Positions 3,876-5,418 of a stretch of DNA of 5,418 nucleotides are shown one piece after another (position 1 is the stretch's first letter; each line of letters starts with the position of its first letter). The translations under genes and the position numbers were made by a program. The notes beneath the pieces are model-generated. The model saw only the letters and a program-made list of their open reading frames with translations, was not told where the DNA came from and made no database searches. Source of the stretch: Pseudomonadota bacterium (GTDB taxonomy: Bacteria > Pseudomonadota > Gammaproteobacteria > Burkholderiales > Rhodocyclaceae). The stretch lies in contig JAJZPJ010000177.1 of NCBI GenBank assembly GCA_021811225.1, positions 1 through 5,418 on the forward strand. Direction: 5' to 3'.

Positions 3876-5418
3876 GCCGGAGACCGCATTCGACCCGTTC
3901 GAGAAATGCCCGGGCCTCCTCGTTGCCGAGGCGGGCGGCGCTGCGCAGCCATTTCATCGCCAGGCGCAGGCTCTGCGTCACGCCGTGGCCACGATAGTAA
4001 GCGCAGCCCAATTCGTATTGCGCATTGACCTCGCCCAGCAAGGCCGCGCGGCGCATCCAGCGGGCCGCCTCGCGCGGATTGCGAGCCACGCCCTGTCCGT
4101 GCAGCAGACAGAAGCCGACGCTGTAGATGGCATAGGCGTCCTGGTGCTGCTCCACCGCCTGCTGGTACCAGCGCAACGCCTCACGGTAATTCCGCGGCAC
4201 GCCCTGTCCGAAGTAACTCATGTCGGCGAGCGCAATCTTGGCGTCGAACAGGCGCGCCGCCTTGCGATACCAGAGCACTGCGAGAGCCGCATCCGGCGCC
4301 GTACCGATGCCGTAACGATGACATTCGCCAAGCATGAAAGCGGCACGAACGTGCCCCAGCTCGCCCGCCTTGCGGTAATAGCCCAGTGCCCGCTCGGCAT
4401 CGGCGCTGACGCCATCGCCGTGAAAATACCACTCGGCGCGGATGAAATAGAAGCGCTCGAGCTCACCCAGGGCCGGCTGCCAGCCGCCGTCCGCAGCGGC
4501 GCGCAGCAGCGCTTCACCACGCCGCGGATGGGCCGGCACACCGATGCCGTGCAGATAGCAGCGGCCCAGTTCGGCTTGGGCGTGCAGATCACCGGCCGCC
4601 GCCGCGGCCCGGTAGTGCTCGAGGGCCAGCGCCAGATCCCGGGCGACGCCCTCGCCCTGTTCGTAGCATTCTCCCAACCAGACCTTCGCCGCCGGGTCGT
4701 TGCTTTGTGCGGCCCGGCGATACCAAGCCACCGCCAGCGGCTTGTTTTCGGCGACACCGTCGCCACAGCGGTAGCAATGACCGAGCTTGAGTTGGGCCCG
4801 GACGTGACCCCGGCGGGCGGCGGCACGGTAGCAACGGATCGCCTCTTCGATATCCTGAGGCACACCACCGCGGCCAAAGGCATGGCATTCGCCCAGTTCG
4901 AACTCCGCCTCGCGGTTGCCGCAGGCTGCTGCGCGGCGATACCAACCGAGGCCCGCCTGCGGATCGCGCGTCACCCCGTAGCCGTAGCTGTAGCATTGGC
5001 CGAGCAGGAACATCGCCCCGGAGATGCGCTTTCTGGCTGCAGCCCGGAACCAGGTCACCGCCTCGGCGCAGTCCTGTGCCACTCCCTCGCCGGCATACAG
5101 GCACATGCCGAGACAATACATGGCGGCGCCATTGCCCCCTTCGGCCGCCTGCCGCCACAGACCGGCGGCGGCTCTGCGATCTTCGGCGACACCTCGACCG
5201 AAAAAGCAGCAGCGCGCGAGCAGTTCGCGCGCCCTCTGGTGACCCTGATCCGCTGCCAGTCGCAGCCAACGCGCCGCCTCGGCAAAATCGCGCTCGACGC
5301 CCTGGCCAACGTAAAGCAGGCGGCCAAGCCAATACTGCGCCAGGCGCGCGCCCATGCCGCCCCGACTGGCCGCGCTGCGAAACAGGCCCACCGCCCTGAC
5401 GGCATCGGCATTCACGCC
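3868..5418 (-). CDS. SEL1-repeat (TPR-like) protein, 5' end beyond the window
   Basis: This is a C-terminal portion of 516 visible residues, made entirely of SEL1-like repeats. About fourteen units, mostly 36 residues, follow GVxxDxxxAxxWYRxAAxxGxxxAxxxLGxCYxxGxG; one example runs from VARDLALALEHYRAAAAAGD. Each unit is expected to form an antiparallel helix pair, stacking into a superhelical scaffold for protein binding. A GTG at 5413-5415 is an in-frame possible start. But the codon before it (GGC, Gly) plus this GTG (Val) and the following NADAVRAVGLFRSAA spell the normal GVxxDxxxAxxxFRxAA of a repeat, so the frame most likely continues past 5418 and the real N-terminus, with any signal peptide, is not visible. 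The array ends with a short tail, VECGLRLN. Bacterial SEL1 proteins serve varied scaffold roles; no specific partner can be named. The stop overlaps that of the converging J-domain gene. Confidence 0.93.
   Translation of the reverse strand, partial: GVNADAVRAVGLFRSAASRGGMGARLAQYWLGRLLYVGQGVERDFAEAARWLRLAADQGHQRARELLARCCFFGRGVAEDRRAAAGLWRQAAEGGNGAAMYCLGMCLYAGEGVAQDCAEAVTWFRAAARKRISGAMFLLGQCYSYGYGVTRDPQAGLGWYRRAAACGNREAEFELGECHAFGRGGVPQDIEEAIRCYRAAARRGHVRAQLKLGHCYRCGDGVAENKPLAVAWYRRAAQSNDPAAKVWLGECYEQGEGVARDLALALEHYRAAAAAGDLHAQAELGRCYLHGIGVPAHPRRGEALLRAAADGGWQPALGELERFYFIRAEWYFHGDGVSADAERALGYYRKAGELGHVRAAFMLGECHRYGIGTAPDAALAVLWYRKAARLFDAKIALADMSYFGQGVPRNYREALRWYQQAVEQHQDAYAIYSVGFCLLHGQGVARNPREAARWMRRAALLGEVNAQYELGCAYYRGHGVTQSLRLAMKWLRSAARLGNEEARAFLERVECGLRLN
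3872..5418 (-). repeat. Tandem array of about 14 degenerate SEL1 coding repeats (108-bp period)
   Basis: The repeat is seen at protein level: units begin at residues 1, 40, 76, 112, 148, 185, 221, 257, 293, 336, 372, 406, 443 and 479, counted from the GTG at 5415. Most units are 36 residues; unit 9 is 43 and unit 11 is 34. DNA identity between units appears low, so this is an old protein-repeat family rather than a recent DNA duplication. Cysteine occupies repeat position 30 in units 2-8 and 10, and the equivalent place in unit 12. Confidence 0.88.

Noticed and set aside
4589..5332. Alternative minus-strand open frame of 247 codons inside the SEL1 gene
   Set aside because: It is a frame-shifted shadow: arginine/glycine-rich with no motif, while the chosen frame has the full SEL1 pattern throughout.
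3868..5418. SEL1 array as a DNA satellite, CRISPR array or recent tandem duplication
   Set aside because: Periodicity is visible only in the protein; the DNA units differ widely and there are no identical spacers or direct repeats.

Overview
The window is a GC-rich, densely packed piece of what looks like a betaproteobacterial chromosome. The main evidence is the gene order exbB-exbD-lpxK-(ycaR-type)-kdsB, which is typical of betaproteobacteria and some gammaproteobacteria. A Rhodocyclales-like host is possible, but this is only a guess from sequence flavour. No RNA genes, mobile elements, CRISPR arrays or integration signs were seen, and no stretch over about 110 bases lacks a gene.

Left part (1-2378, minus strand): a tightly packed envelope-biogenesis operon read right to left. 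It starts with an ExbB/TolQ-type proton-channel subunit (corrected GTG start at 2378) and its ExbD partner. Next come LpxK (the lipid A 4'-kinase), a 60-residue Trm112/YcaR-family zinc-ribbon protein, and the first 37 codons of KdsB (CMP-Kdo synthetase), which runs off the left edge. Spacings shrink along the operon: 20 bp, 46 bp, a 20-bp overlap, then a 1-bp overlap, which suggests translational coupling at the distal end. LpxK and KdsB both act in making Kdo2-lipid A. The ExbB/ExbD pair would supply a proton-driven envelope motor, whose partner is not visible here.

Middle (2379-2486): a 108-bp divergent intergenic region. It holds a candidate promoter for the operon on the minus strand. On the plus strand a TACAAT box lies only 7 nt before the ATG of the next gene, suggesting a leaderless mRNA.

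Right part: a plus-strand gene (2487-3875) encodes a 462-residue protein with an unassigned N-terminal alpha/beta-looking region, a coiled coil, a J-like domain with an intact HPD motif, and a second helical/coiled-coil segment. It converges on, and overlaps by 8 bp, a minus-strand gene made entirely of SEL1-type repeats (3868 to beyond 5418). Its 5' end lies outside the window. The J-domain protein and the SEL1 protein are the least characterised parts of the window and the likeliest place for new biology. Nothing here proves they act together.
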